A stretch of 40,906 bases of DNA from JABDPF01 sp036351575 (GCA_036351575.1 JAZBPJ010000011.1:1-40906); one strand, 5' to 3'; counted from the first letter of the stretch, positions 6,856-16,177 are shown. Notes: generated by a model not told the origin, from the letters alone. Program-made: numbers and translations.

Positions 6856-9042
6856 ATGAACGAAGCGCCCAACAATCGACCCCTGCGGTCCGGCAACGGC
6901 CTGGAAGGCTGGATCCGGGCCTATCGCGAGGAAGTGGGCCCGGCAGCCGATATCTGCGTCAGCCTGCTGGACGACCTGCTCGAGGCCGGCGCACTCGACG
7001 CCGGCGCCCTGGAATGTGCGACGGAACTGCTCGAATCGCTCGAGGCGCTGTCCGCCGACCCGGTCACGATCTGCTGTGCGATGATGCACGTGGCCGCCCA
7101 GGGAGAAAAGCAACTGGGCGCGATCCGCGAAAAACTGCCCGCCGCCGTGCGGCTTCAGCTCGAAGACCTCGAGAAGCTCAAGCACTACGAATCCGGCCAG
7201 TCGGCGACGGATACGGAACGCAGCGCCGAGGGCCTGCGCCGCCTGCTGCTGGCGCTGGTCAAGGACGTGCGCGTCGTGCTGATCGACCTTTCCTGGCAGC
7301 TGGTCATGCTGCGGCGCGCCCGTGACAACGACGAAGGGGCGGAAGCCCTGGCGCGGGAGACCATGCTGATCCACGCCCCGCTGGCCAACCGCCTGGGTAT
7401 CTGGCAGCTGAAATGGGAACTGGAGGATCTCTCGTTCCGCTTTATCGAGCCGCAGCAGTACCGCAAGATCGCGGACCTGGTGGTCGAGCACCGCACGGAG
7501 CGCGAGGCATTCATCGAGCGCTTTATCGAGCGGCTGGAGGAGGCGCTTGCGGAGGCGGGCATTCGGGCGGAGGTCAAGGGCCGTCCCAAGCATATCTACA
7601 GCATCTGGAAAAAGATGCAGCGCAAGGGCCTCGACTTTCACCAGCTGTTCGACGTGCGCGCCGTGCGCGTGCTGGTGCCGGACCTTCCGGCCTGCTACAG
7701 CGCGCTGGGCCTGGTGCACACGCTATGGCAGCCCATCCCGGGCGAGTTCGACGACTACATCACGACACCGAAGGGCAACAACTACCAGTCGCTGCATACC
7801 GCCGTCGCCAACCGCGAAGGCAAGGCCGTCGAGGTGCAGATCAGGACCTGGGAGATGCACGAGCACGCCGAACTCGGTGTCGCCGCTCACTGGCGTTACA
7901 AGGAAGGCGGGCCCAGCGACCCGGGGTTCGATAACAAGATTTCCATCATGCGGCAGTTGCTGGACTCCTCCGATGAAGGCCTGGACGACGAGAGCCTGCT
8001 GGACAGCTTCAGGTCGGCCACCAGCGAGGACCGCGTGTACGTGCTGACGCCGAGGGGGCAGGTGGTCGATCTCTCGCTGGGGGCCACGGTGCTGGATTTC
8101 GCCTACCAGGTGCACACCGAAGTCGGTCATCGCTGCCGCGGTGCGAAAGTCAACGGCCGTATCGTTCCGCTGACTTACCAGGTCAGCACCGGCGAACGGG
8201 TGGAAATCCTCACCGCCAGGCTGCCCAGCCCCAGCCGTGACTGGCTCAACCCGAAACTGGGTTACATCAACAGCGCCCGGGCGCGCGCCAAGGTGCGCCA
8301 GTGGTTCAAGCGGGAGAGCCGCGACGAAAACCTGGCGGCCGGAAAAGAGGCGCTCGAAGCCGAGGGCCGCCGGCTGGATGCCGACCTCGCCGACCTGCCC
8401 GGCGTGCTGTCACGGTTCAACCACAACAACGTCGGCGACCTGTACGTCGCCATCGGCAACGGCGAACTGACGGCGGGGCAGGTGGTGAACGCGCTGCTGC
8501 GCAAGAAAGCGGCCGAAACGGAACCCCAGGCGGAAGACCTGGTGACGCGGTCACCGGTGCGCCAGCGCGGCGCAGAACCGGCCGGGGCGGACGACATCGT
8601 CATCGAGGGTGTCGGCAACCTGATGACGACCATTGCGAAATGCTGCCAGCCGGTTCCGGGCGACCCGGTCGTGGGATACGTGACCCAGGGCAGGGGCGTG
8701 ACCATCCACCGCGAGGACTGCGGGCAGGTGGTGAACTGGCGCGCGCAGAACAGCCCGCGCCTGCTGCAGGTCAGCTGGGGCTCCAGCCAGGCGACCAGCT
8801 ACGTGGTGCACGTGCAGCTGCGCGCTTACGACCGGCGCGACCTCATTCGCGATATTTCCGCCGTGCTGTCGACGACCGAAACGCCGGTGATGGATATTTC
8901 GAGCCACGTCGACGAGAGCGTGGACGAGGTGGCCATCAAGCTGAAGCTGAAAGTGCGCGATTTCGAACACCTCAGCGAATTGCTCAGCCGCCTCGGCGCG
9001 GTGACCAACGTGATCGAGGCCAGGCGCCTGCACCTGAACTGA
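6856..9042 (+). CDS. relA: (p)ppGpp synthetase RelA
   Basis: A 728-residue RelA/SpoT homologue. The N-terminal hydrolase-like region lacks the His-Asp pair needed for (p)ppGpp hydrolysis: residues 72-80 read ICCAMMHVA where SpoT has an HD motif. This identifies the synthetase-only RelA type. The synthetase domain shows RPKHIYSIWKKM at 243-254, FDDYITTPK at 298-306 and the YQSLHT loop. A TGS domain spans about 391-455, and a C-terminal ACT domain starts near 649. RelA makes pppGpp/ppGpp from ATP and GTP/GDP on ribosomes with uncharged tRNA. The gene follows hrpA by 15 bases, possibly with its own promoter, and is convergent with the downstream glycosyltransferase. Confidence 0.95.
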   Translation: MNEAPNNRPLRSGNGLEGWIRAYREEVGPAADICVSLLDDLLEAGALDAGALECATELLESLEALSADPVTICCAMMHVAAQGEKQLGAIREKLPAAVRLQLEDLEKLKHYESGQSATDTERSAEGLRRLLLALVKDVRVVLIDLSWQLVMLRRARDNDEGAEALARETMLIHAPLANRLGIWQLKWELEDLSFRFIEPQQYRKIADLVVEHRTEREAFIERFIERLEEALAEAGIRAEVKGRPKHIYSIWKKMQRKGLDFHQLFDVRAVRVLVPDLPACYSALGLVHTLWQPIPGEFDDYITTPKGNNYQSLHTAVANREGKAVEVQIRTWEMHEHAELGVAAHWRYKEGGPSDPGFDNKISIMRQLLDSSDEGLDDESLLDSFRSATSEDRVYVLTPRGQVVDLSLGATVLDFAYQVHTEVGHRCRGAKVNGRIVPLTYQVSTGERVEILTARLPSPSRDWLNPKLGYINSARARAKVRQWFKRESRDENLAAGKEALEAEGRRLDADLADLPGVLSRFNHNNVGDLYVAIGNGELTAGQVVNALLRKKAAETEPQAEDLVTRSPVRQRGAEPAGADDIVIEGVGNLMTTIAKCCQPVPGDPVVGYVTQGRGVTIHREDCGQVVNWRAQNSPRLLQVSWGSSQATSYVVHVQLRAYDRRDLIRDISAVLSTTETPVMDISSHVDESVDEVAIKLKLKVRDFEHLSELLSRLGAVTNVIEARRLHLN

Positions 9043-9065
9043 GGCGCGTGGGTGAATAAGGCGGG

Positions 9066-11279
9066 CTAGGGACGCGTGCCAGGCCCCAGCGACGTCATCA
9101 GTTCCTGCAGCCCCAGTCGCGCGTTTTCCACCGAGAAGTAGCGGTTCACGTTTTCCATGCCGTGGATCGAGACGCGGTTCCAGGTGTCCTCGTCCTGGTA
9201 CAGCCGCACCACGGCGTCGGCGAAGCCGGCCTCGGTGTCGCTGACCAGGATGTCCCGGCCGGGCTCGGCGAACATGCCCTCGACGGCGACGGGCGTGGCC
9301 ACGACCGGCTGGCCGCGGCTCATGCTGAGGTTGACCTTGCCCTTGATGCCGGCGCCGAAGCGCAGCGGCGCAACGGCCAGCCGGCAGCCGTCCAGCCAGG
9401 GATCGAGGTCTTTCTGGAATCCCTGGAAACACACGCCGTTGCCTTCCAGCGCGCGCACGGATTCCGTCGCCTTGCTGCCGATCAGGTGAAACTGCACGGC
9501 GGGCAGCCGCTCGCGAATCAGCGGCCAGATGGACCTGACGAACCATTCCGCCGCGTCGATGTTCGGCGGGTGCTGGTAGCTGCCCACGAAAAACAGGTCC
9601 TTGCGCGCGGACCAGTCGCGGCGGCTGCCGCTGACCTCGTGCACGTTGGAGATCACGTGGACCTTCGCCCCCGGCGCCGCTTTTTCCAGCACGGTTTTTT
9701 CGACCGGGCTGACGACCAGGGTCGCGTCCGCCCTGTCGACCAGGGCGAGTTCAGAGCGGCGGGTCTGCGCCGCCGCCTGCCTGAGCACCGCGCTGTTCAG
9801 GTGCTCCGCCATGCGTTCCTCGCGCAGGTAATGCAGGTCCACGGTGTCAAAAAGGAAGCGCGCGCCGGGGCAGTGTTTGCGAACCAGGCCGATGTAGCGC
9901 GAGGCGATGTAATGGCGGCTGACCATTACGAAGCGAAACTCGGAGCCGCGCTCCGCAAAAAAGCGGCCCGGCGACCGCGCCCAGGGAGCATGGACCACCT
10001 CGATACCCAGGCCCTCGAGGTTGCGCGTGTATTCACCGGAGTATTCGAGGGTATTCGGCATGAACGTGACGCCGTAGCCGAGGTCCCGGAAGCACTGCAT
10101 CAGGTAAATCAGCCGCAGGCTGCCCGAATCCTGGTCGGGCTCCGGCGTGTACGCGTCGATCAGCAGCACGCGGCCCTTCAGACGATGGTCCCGGGCCCGG
10201 CGGGCCTCGGCGCGGCTCGAGGGGTCCACGATGGGCGCCGGCTGCGACGCCAGCGCCTCTTGCCAGCGCTCGACGAAGCATTCGCGGTTGATTTCCTGGT
10301 GCCGTTTCACGCCCCTGGCGGGATCCCGGCCGGTGGTTGCGCCCTCGTGGTGAACCACCGTCGCGGCCGGCTGGACACGCACTTTCAATCCCCGTTCCCG
10401 AACGCGGAAGGCCAGGTCGGTGTCCTCGTAAAAGGCCGGTGAGAAGCGCTCGTCGAAGCCGCCCAATTCCGTGAACAGCGCCCTGGGTATCGCGATGCAG
10501 GCGCCGGAACAGTAGTCCGCCTCGCGGACAAAGCGGTAATCCGGGCGTTCGGCATCGTCGAACTTGCCGTAGTTCCAGCCGCTGCCGTCGCTGAACACGA
10601 TGCCGCCGGACTCCTGCAGGCGGCCGTCCGGGTAGATCAGCCGGGCGCCGGCGAGCCCGGTGTCGGGAAAGCGTTCAAAGGTCTCGACGAGGGCCTCCAG
10701 CCAGCCTTCGAGGACGTGCGTATCGTTGTTCAGCAGCACCAGGAACTCGCCCCGCGCCGCCCCGGCGCCGCGGTTGCAGCTCGCGACGAAACCCAGGTTC
10801 TCCTCGTTGCGCAGCACCCGGATGCCATCGACCTCGCGCAGCCGGGTGGCGGTTTCGTCGCCGGAGCAGTCATCCACCACGATGACCTCGAAGCGTTCGC
10901 GGCAGGGCGTGGAGGCCAGCGAACGCAGGCAGGCTGCCGTGAAGGACCAGTTGCCGTGAACCGGGATGATCACCGAGACCCGAGGCGGCTCGCCGGTCGG
11001 AATGGAGCCCGGGGGCTCGGGGTCGTCGAAGCGCACGGCGATGCGCTCGCTGACGGGTCCGGGAACATGCAGGGAACGGTCCTGCTGAGCCCTCAGCAAG
11101 GTGCCTTTCAGGCCCCGGGTGCGCAGCATGCGCTTGACCTGTGAAGCCAGCAGCGGCCAGCGGAACGGGTTCCAGGCCTGGGCGTGGCGAAGGTTTTCAA
11201 GCAGGCGTCCGACCAGGCGAAACAGGCCAAAGCGTCGACCGGGCTTCCGGGGCTTGTAATCGCTTTCGGGCGGTGTCAT
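9066..11279 (-). CDS. Two-domain glycosyltransferase (GT2 plus GT4-like)
   Basis: A 737-residue soluble-looking protein. A GT-A/GT2 domain spans about 98-340: VSVIIPVHGN, VVDDCSG, the NNDT nucleotide-sugar/metal motif at 184-187 and FYEDTDLAFRVRERG. A GT-B/GT4-like domain follows from about residue 370, starting RVLLIDAYTPEPDQDSGS and including FVGSYQHPPN and PLRFGAGIKGKV. Such fusions usually add successive sugars to surface glycans (family knowledge); the acceptor is unknown. The ATG at 11279 is chosen because homology-like sequence starts after it. In-frame upstream starts (a GTG and two ATGs, within about 50 bases) cannot be excluded, and none has a clear ribosome site. Only 48 bases separate it from divergent mrcB, so their promoters must overlap or lie inside the genes. 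Confidence 0.85.
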   Translation of the reverse strand: MTPPESDYKPRKPGRRFGLFRLVGRLLENLRHAQAWNPFRWPLLASQVKRMLRTRGLKGTLLRAQQDRSLHVPGPVSERIAVRFDDPEPPGSIPTGEPPRVSVIIPVHGNWSFTAACLRSLASTPCRERFEVIVVDDCSGDETATRLREVDGIRVLRNEENLGFVASCNRGAGAARGEFLVLLNNDTHVLEGWLEALVETFERFPDTGLAGARLIYPDGRLQESGGIVFSDGSGWNYGKFDDAERPDYRFVREADYCSGACIAIPRALFTELGGFDERFSPAFYEDTDLAFRVRERGLKVRVQPAATVVHHEGATTGRDPARGVKRHQEINRECFVERWQEALASQPAPIVDPSSRAEARRARDHRLKGRVLLIDAYTPEPDQDSGSLRLIYLMQCFRDLGYGVTFMPNTLEYSGEYTRNLEGLGIEVVHAPWARSPGRFFAERGSEFRFVMVSRHYIASRYIGLVRKHCPGARFLFDTVDLHYLREERMAEHLNSAVLRQAAAQTRRSELALVDRADATLVVSPVEKTVLEKAAPGAKVHVISNVHEVSGSRRDWSARKDLFFVGSYQHPPNIDAAEWFVRSIWPLIRERLPAVQFHLIGSKATESVRALEGNGVCFQGFQKDLDPWLDGCRLAVAPLRFGAGIKGKVNLSMSRGQPVVATPVAVEGMFAEPGRDILVSDTEAGFADAVVRLYQDEDTWNRVSIHGMENVNRYFSVENARLGLQELMTSLGPGTRP

Positions 11280-11327
11280 GTTCTCGGGAGGATTCACGAA
11301 AAAAACTCGGGTCATTTTACACATTTC

Positions 11328-13676
11328 ATGGCGGCAACACGGAAGAAAAGGGCGCGCGGGAGAAACAGGAAGCCCGCCGCGAAACGACGCTGGCCGGGAA
11401 GGCTCTTTCGACTGATCCTGCTGGTCCTCGGTGTTTCCCTCGGGCTGATGGTGCCCTGGGCGCTGTATCTCGATCACCAGGTGACCACCGAGTTCGAGGG
11501 GCGCAAGTGGGATTTGCCCAGCCGCGTCTATGCGCGTGCGCTCGAGCTCTACCCGGGCGCCGTGATCTCGCCGGGCGACCTGCGCGTTGAGCTCCAGGCC
11601 GCCGGTTACCGCGCCGCCGCCCGGGTCGAACGGCCGGGCCAGTACCGCTTCAGCGGCAGCGCGGTCGATGTCTGGCGGCGGGCGTTTCACTTTCACGACG
11701 GCCCAAAGGACGAGGCGCGCTTCCGCGTGTCGCTGAATGACGGTGCGGTCGCGTCGCTGCGCTCGCAGCCCGACGGCCGGCCCATCGACCTGGTGCGGCT
11801 GGAACCCGCTCAGATCGCCTCGATCTTTCCGCTGCAGAAAGAAGACCGCACGCTGGTTGCGATCGCGGACGCCCCGCCGCTGCTGGTCACCGGCCTGCAG
11901 GCCATCGAGGACCGGAATTTCAAGCACCACCACGGCATCGACCTGCGCGCCATCGCGCGCGCCATGCTCGCCAACCTGAAGGCCCGCCGGGCGGTGCAGG
12001 GCGGCAGTACGCTGACGCAGCAGCTGGTTAAGAATTACTTCCTGACCCAGGACCGGACCCTGCTGCGCAAGATCAACGAGGCCATCATGGCCCTGTCCCT
12101 CGAGGCGCACTACGACAAGGCCGAGATCCTGGAGGCTTATGTCAACGAGGTGTTCCTGGGTCAGCAGGGCGCCTACGCGGTGCACGGTTTCGGGCGCGGG
12201 GCCGAATACTATTTCGACCGGCCGCTGAACCGGCTCGAAACCCACGAAATCGCGCTGCTGATCGGCCTGGTGAAGGGTGCGTCCTATTACAACCCGCGGC
12301 GCCACCCGGAGCGCGCGAAGAAGCGCCGGGACCTCGTTCTTTCGGAATTCGCGGAGACCGGGCTGCTCAGCGCAGAGCAGGCGCGGGCGGCGATGGCCCG
12401 GCCGCTGGACGTCACGGCGTCGCCGCGGGCCAGCGGTACGCGCTACCCGTCGTTTATCGACCTGGTCCGGCACCAGCTCGCCCAGGTTTACGACGAGGAT
12501 GACCTGAGGACCGAGGGCCTGCGGATTTTCACCACGCTGGCCCCGGCGGAGCAGGAAAAGGCGCAGGCCGCCGTCAGCGGAGGCCTGCAAGACCTCGGAA
12601 AGCGCGGCCTGCCGAAGAACCTGCAGGGGGCGCTGGTGCTGGCCGACACGTCCAGCGGCGAGATCAGGGCCCTGGTCGGCGACCGCGACCCGGACCGTCC
12701 CGGGTTCAACCGCGCCCTCAATGCGCGCCGCCAGGTCGGGTCGGTCATCAAGCCGCTGGTCTACCTGCTGGCGCTGGAACACCCGGACGATTTCAGCCTG
12801 CTGACGCCAATCGAGGACGAGCCGGTCGAACTGCGGCAACCGGACGGCAGCACCTGGTCGCCGCGCAATTTCGACGGCGTTTCGCACGGTCGCGTGAGCC
12901 TGCTCGACGCGCTGGCGCGGTCCTACAACCAGGCGACGGTCCGGCTGGGGCTGCAGGTCGGCCTGCAGCCGCTGGTGAGCCGGATCGGGCAGCTCGGCGT
13001 CGCTGCCGACATCCAGCCGCTGCCATCCGTGCTGCTCGGCGCGGCCGAGCTGACGCCGCTGGAAGTGACGCAGGTGTACCAGTCCATCGCCAACTCGGGT
13101 TTCAGCGTTCCGCTGCGGGCCCTCGTCGCGGTCCAGTCCCCCGACGGCGACGAACTCGTGCGTTACCCGATGCGCCTGATGCCGCAGCCCCACCGGGACG
13201 CCATCGGGGTCCTGAACTACGCCCTGACGCGCGTGGTGGCCGAAGGCACGGCGCAAGGGCTGCCTGCCCTGCTGTCGCAGAACGTAACGGTGGCCGGCAA
13301 AACCGGGACCACGAACGATCGCCGCGACAGCTGGTTTGTCGGATATACTCGTAACCGCGTCGCCACGGTCTGGGTGGGGCTCGATGATTTCAGCCCGGCC
13401 GGCGTCACCGGCAGCAACGCGGCCATGCGGATCTGGGGTGGCCTGTTCGCCGGGCTGCCCCTCGAGCCGGTCGACCTCGCGGTTCCCGAAGGCGCTTACT
13501 ACCTCTGGGTGGACCCGGAGAGCGGCAGGCTCAGCGCCGAGCATTGCGAAGGCGCCCGGCAGCTGCCCTTCGTCGAGGGGTCCGAGCCGCGCAAATGGAC
13601 GGCCTGCGCCGAAAAATCGCAGGACCGGGACAAGGAATCCATCTGGAAGAAGATATTTGGTCGTGACAAGCAGTAA
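11328..13676 (+). CDS. mrcB: Penicillin-binding protein 1B, bifunctional transglycosylase/transpeptidase
   Basis: A 782-residue class A PBP. A basic N-terminus (RKKRARGRNRK) and one transmembrane helix at about residues 26-46 precede a UB2H-like linker. The GT51 domain has EDRNF with catalytic Glu194 and GGSTLTQQLVKN. The transpeptidase domain has SVIK with Ser472, SYN at 532-534 and KTGT at 658-661, all intact. It polymerises lipid II into glycan strands and cross-links them in the periplasm. The ATG at 11328 is chosen because it begins the typical basic tail; longer in-frame starts would run into the divergent gene. Its end overlaps the next lipoprotein gene by 14 bases, implying co-translation. 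Confidence 0.95.
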   Translation: MAATRKKRARGRNRKPAAKRRWPGRLFRLILLVLGVSLGLMVPWALYLDHQVTTEFEGRKWDLPSRVYARALELYPGAVISPGDLRVELQAAGYRAAARVERPGQYRFSGSAVDVWRRAFHFHDGPKDEARFRVSLNDGAVASLRSQPDGRPIDLVRLEPAQIASIFPLQKEDRTLVAIADAPPLLVTGLQAIEDRNFKHHHGIDLRAIARAMLANLKARRAVQGGSTLTQQLVKNYFLTQDRTLLRKINEAIMALSLEAHYDKAEILEAYVNEVFLGQQGAYAVHGFGRGAEYYFDRPLNRLETHEIALLIGLVKGASYYNPRRHPERAKKRRDLVLSEFAETGLLSAEQARAAMARPLDVTASPRASGTRYPSFIDLVRHQLAQVYDEDDLRTEGLRIFTTLAPAEQEKAQAAVSGGLQDLGKRGLPKNLQGALVLADTSSGEIRALVGDRDPDRPGFNRALNARRQVGSVIKPLVYLLALEHPDDFSLLTPIEDEPVELRQPDGSTWSPRNFDGVSHGRVSLLDALARSYNQATVRLGLQVGLQPLVSRIGQLGVAADIQPLPSVLLGAAELTPLEVTQVYQSIANSGFSVPLRALVAVQSPDGDELVRYPMRLMPQPHRDAIGVLNYALTRVVAEGTAQGLPALLSQNVTVAGKTGTTNDRRDSWFVGYTRNRVATVWVGLDDFSPAGVTGSNAAMRIWGGLFAGLPLEPVDLAVPEGAYYLWVDPESGRLSAEHCEGARQLPFVEGSEPRKWTACAEKSQDRDKESIWKKIFGRDKQ

Positions 13677-14178
13677 AAACTTCCCTTATTCAAAAACAGC
13701 ACTGCTCGCCGTTTTTTCATTGTTTCTCGCTTCCTGTGCGACGGCCCCGGGGCCTGCGGAGAGCGTGGACGTCGACACGCACGTGCGCCAGCCGGCGGAG
13801 CAGGACAGCGCCGGTGTACAGGTATTCCCCCTGAAGAATCCGGCCGTCGGCGGCTTGCTCGAGGATGCCGGCCGGGCCGAATCGGACGGGCAGTATGACC
13901 GCGCGGCCATGCTCCTTGAGCGTGCCCTGCGCATCCAGCCGCGCAACCCGGAAGTGCTGCAGCGCATGGCCGAAGTCCAGTTGTCGACCGGTGACTACGA
14001 GCAGGCGCTGAATTTCGCCGTCCGGTCCTATGACGTCGGTCCGCGGGTCGGGGAGATCTGCAGCCGCAACTGGCGCACGATCGGTGTTTCCCGCGAAAAC
14101 CTGGGCGATTCGAAGGGCTCGAGAGAGGCCCTGCAGCGCGCCCGCTCCTGCATGGTCACCAAGCCGCAGGGCATGTGA
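13663..14178 (+). CDS. lpoP: TPR lipoprotein, probable PBP1b activator (LpoP-like)
   Basis: The GTG start at 13663 is inside the end of mrcB and gives 171 residues. A signal peptide is followed by the lipobox LASC, so it is probably an outer-membrane lipoprotein. After a short linker come TPR-like helices from about residue 60 (ESDGQYDRAAMLLERALRI, then TGDYEQALNFA) and a conserved-looking NWRTIGVSRENLGD stretch. In Pseudomonas and Acinetobacter the TPR lipoprotein LpoP, encoded directly after the PBP1b gene, activates PBP1b. The same position and architecture here support that role by inference. The stop overlaps the start of the downstream helicase gene. Confidence 0.72.
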   Translation: MTSSKNFPYSKTALLAVFSLFLASCATAPGPAESVDVDTHVRQPAEQDSAGVQVFPLKNPAVGGLLEDAGRAESDGQYDRAAMLLERALRIQPRNPEVLQRMAEVQLSTGDYEQALNFAVRSYDVGPRVGEICSRNWRTIGVSRENLGDSKGSREALQRARSCMVTKPQGM

Positions 14179-16139
14179 ACCGCGCCGTGAGTCCCGACAG
14201 CGCCGCGCAACTGCTGTCCGCTGACGGGCCATTCGCCGCAGCGCTCGACGGTTTCGCGCCGCGTGAAGCCCAGCGCCGAATGGCGGATGCGGCGCAGGAA
14301 GCGTTTGCCAGCGGTGCATCCCTGGTCGTCGAGGCCGGAACGGGCATCGGCAAGACCCTGGCCTACCTCGTGCCCGCGCTGCTCAGCGGCGAGCGGGTCA
14401 TCGTTTCCACCGGTACCAAGACCTTGCAGGACCAGCTTTTTTTCCGTGACCTGCCGCTCGTGCAGAAGGCGCTGGATTCGAGTGCGACCGCCGCGCTGCT
14501 GAAAGGCCGCGGCAACTACCTGTGCCTGCACCGGATGAACCTGGCGCGCGGCGAGGGCCGCCTGCCGTCGCGGGACGCCGTCAGCGAACTCGAGGCCGTT
14601 CGCGACTGGTCCGCGCGCACGGTCGACGGCGATCTGAGCATCGCCGGGGTGGTCAGCGAGGAAAGCGGCCTGCAGCCGCTGGTGACGTCCACGCCGGACA
14701 ACTGCCTGGGTTCGGAATGCCCGGAATTCGAGCAGTGTTTCGTCGCCCGCGCGCGGCGCAATGCGCAGGAGGCCGACATCGTCGTCGTCAACCACCACCT
14801 GCTGTTTGCCGACATGGCGATCAAGCAGAGCGGTTTCGGCGAAGTGCTGCCGGGCGCGGGCATATTCATCGTCGACGAGGCGCACCAGGCGCCGGAAACC
14901 GCGTCCCGGTTTTTCAGCGTCACGCTGTCGGCGCGGCAGGTGCAGGACCTGTGCCGCGATTTCGTGGCGGAGAGTTCGGGAGTGAGCGGAGCCATGGGCC
15001 AGCTGCGCGAGCCGGTGGCGGACTGCCTGCAAAAGCTGAAGGAACTGCAGCTTGCCATCGCGGAACGGGGGCAGGACCGGGGCAGCTGGAACGGCCTGCT
15101 TGCCGACGACGGTGCACGGACCGCCCTGCAGGCCCTGGACGCGGCAGCCACGGAGCTGTTCGAGGCCGCGCAGGGGCTGGAGGGCAGGGCGCGCGGCATG
15201 GACGCCTGCATCGAGCGCCTTGCCGGCCTGCGCGCCGCGTTTGACCGCTTCGACGCGCCGGGGGACGAAGGCGAAGTGCGCTGGTACGAGCGCCGCGGCC
15301 GGGGCTTCGCGCTGCACATCACCCCGCTGGACGTGGCCACGGTGTTCGACGGCTTTCGGCAGAACGCCGAAGCGTCGTGGCTGTTCACCTCGGCGACCCT
15401 GTCCGTGCGCGGCGACTTCGAGCACTTCACCGGGCGCATGGGCCTGGGGGATGCCGCGACCCTGGTTCTCGGCTCGCCGTTCGATTACGGCAACAACGCG
15501 CGGCTCTGGCTGCCTGCCGGCCTGCCGGAGCCGCGCCAGCCGGACTACGTTCCGGCCCTGCTGGACGAAATCGTTCCGCTGCTGAAGGCAAGCAACGGCC
15601 GCGCCTTCCTGCTGTTTACCTCGCACCGGTCGCTGAAACTCGCCGCATCGCTGCTGGCCGAGCGGGTCGACTACCCGCTGTTCGTGCAGGGTGAGCAGCC
15701 GCGCAGCCTGCTGCTGGAGGGATTTCGCCGCTCCGGTGACGGCGTTCTGCTGGGCTCTGCCAGTTTCTGGGAGGGCGTGGACGTGATCGGCGAAGCGCTC
15801 TCCCTGGTCGTGATCGACAAGCTCCCGTTCGCCGCACCGGACGACCCGGTCATCGAAGCCCGCAGTGCAGCGCTGCGCCGCAACGGCGGCAACCCGTTTA
15901 CCGGGCTGTTTCTGCCGCAGGCGGTTATCGCGCTGAAGCAGGGCGCCGGGCGCCTGATCCGGGATGTCCACGACCGCGGCGTGCTGGTCATCTGCGACCC
16001 GCGCATCAGCACGCGGTCCTACGGCGCCGTTTTTCTTGAAAGCCTGCCGCCGATGAAGCAGGCTCTGAGGCGGGAGGAAGCTGAAGATTTTCTGAAGCCG
16101 GGGCCAGAGGGTAAAACCGTAAAACCGGGGTCAGAGTAA
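14175..16139 (+). CDS. yoaA: DinG/YoaA-family ATP-dependent DNA helicase
   Basis: A 654-residue XPD-like superfamily 2 helicase. Walker A EAGTGIGKT lies at residues 53-61 and DEAH at 234-237. Four cysteines between them (117, 177, 182, 188) fit the 4Fe-4S cluster domain. The C-terminal GASFWEGVD-type motif appears as SASFWEGVD, and GRLIRD is present. The family unwinds DNA 5'-to-3'; E. coli YoaA helps repair replication damage with HolC. The GTG start overlaps the preceding stop (ATGTGA). The last ~15 residues (from LKPGPEG to KPGSE) and the stop codon lie in a palindromic repeat, so the ancestral C-terminus was probably a little different. The Fe-S cysteines separate it from helicases lacking the cluster. 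Confidence 0.88.
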   Translation: MNRAVSPDSAAQLLSADGPFAAALDGFAPREAQRRMADAAQEAFASGASLVVEAGTGIGKTLAYLVPALLSGERVIVSTGTKTLQDQLFFRDLPLVQKALDSSATAALLKGRGNYLCLHRMNLARGEGRLPSRDAVSELEAVRDWSARTVDGDLSIAGVVSEESGLQPLVTSTPDNCLGSECPEFEQCFVARARRNAQEADIVVVNHHLLFADMAIKQSGFGEVLPGAGIFIVDEAHQAPETASRFFSVTLSARQVQDLCRDFVAESSGVSGAMGQLREPVADCLQKLKELQLAIAERGQDRGSWNGLLADDGARTALQALDAAATELFEAAQGLEGRARGMDACIERLAGLRAAFDRFDAPGDEGEVRWYERRGRGFALHITPLDVATVFDGFRQNAEASWLFTSATLSVRGDFEHFTGRMGLGDAATLVLGSPFDYGNNARLWLPAGLPEPRQPDYVPALLDEIVPLLKASNGRAFLLFTSHRSLKLAASLLAERVDYPLFVQGEQPRSLLLEGFRRSGDGVLLGSASFWEGVDVIGEALSLVVIDKLPFAAPDDPVIEARSAALRRNGGNPFTGLFLPQAVIALKQGAGRLIRDVHDRGVLVICDPRISTRSYGAVFLESLPPMKQALRREEAEDFLKPGPEGKTVKPGSE

Positions 16140-16157
16140 GGGACTTACTCTGACCCC
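16098..16157. repeat. GGGGTCAGAGTAAG palindromic repeat, copy 1
   Basis: A perfect 14-base arm at 16127-16140 and its reverse complement at 16144-16157, with loop GGA. It is preceded by a degenerate half-unit (CCGGGGCCAGAGGGTAAAAC from 16098). The plus-strand arm carries the yoaA stop codon. It matches the copy at 29836 in the arms, in the GTAAAACC left flank and in the ATGT right flank. There is no downstream T-run, so it is not a classical intrinsic terminator on either strand. It resembles REP-type elements; mobilisation is inferred. Confidence 0.85.
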
Positions 16158-16177
16158 ATGTCTTGAGAGTTTGCGTG

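Noticed and set aside
3739..7719. A 1326-codon open frame opposite hrpA and relA
   Set aside because: It is the complement of two clearly conserved genes and has biased composition without domains.
9066..13544. A 1492-codon open frame on the minus strand covering both the glycosyltransferase and mrcB
   Set aside because: Upstream of 11279 it is antisense to intact mrcB, lacks domain motifs and has the Arg/Gly/His-rich look of GC-rich antisense frames; only the glycosyltransferase part is real.
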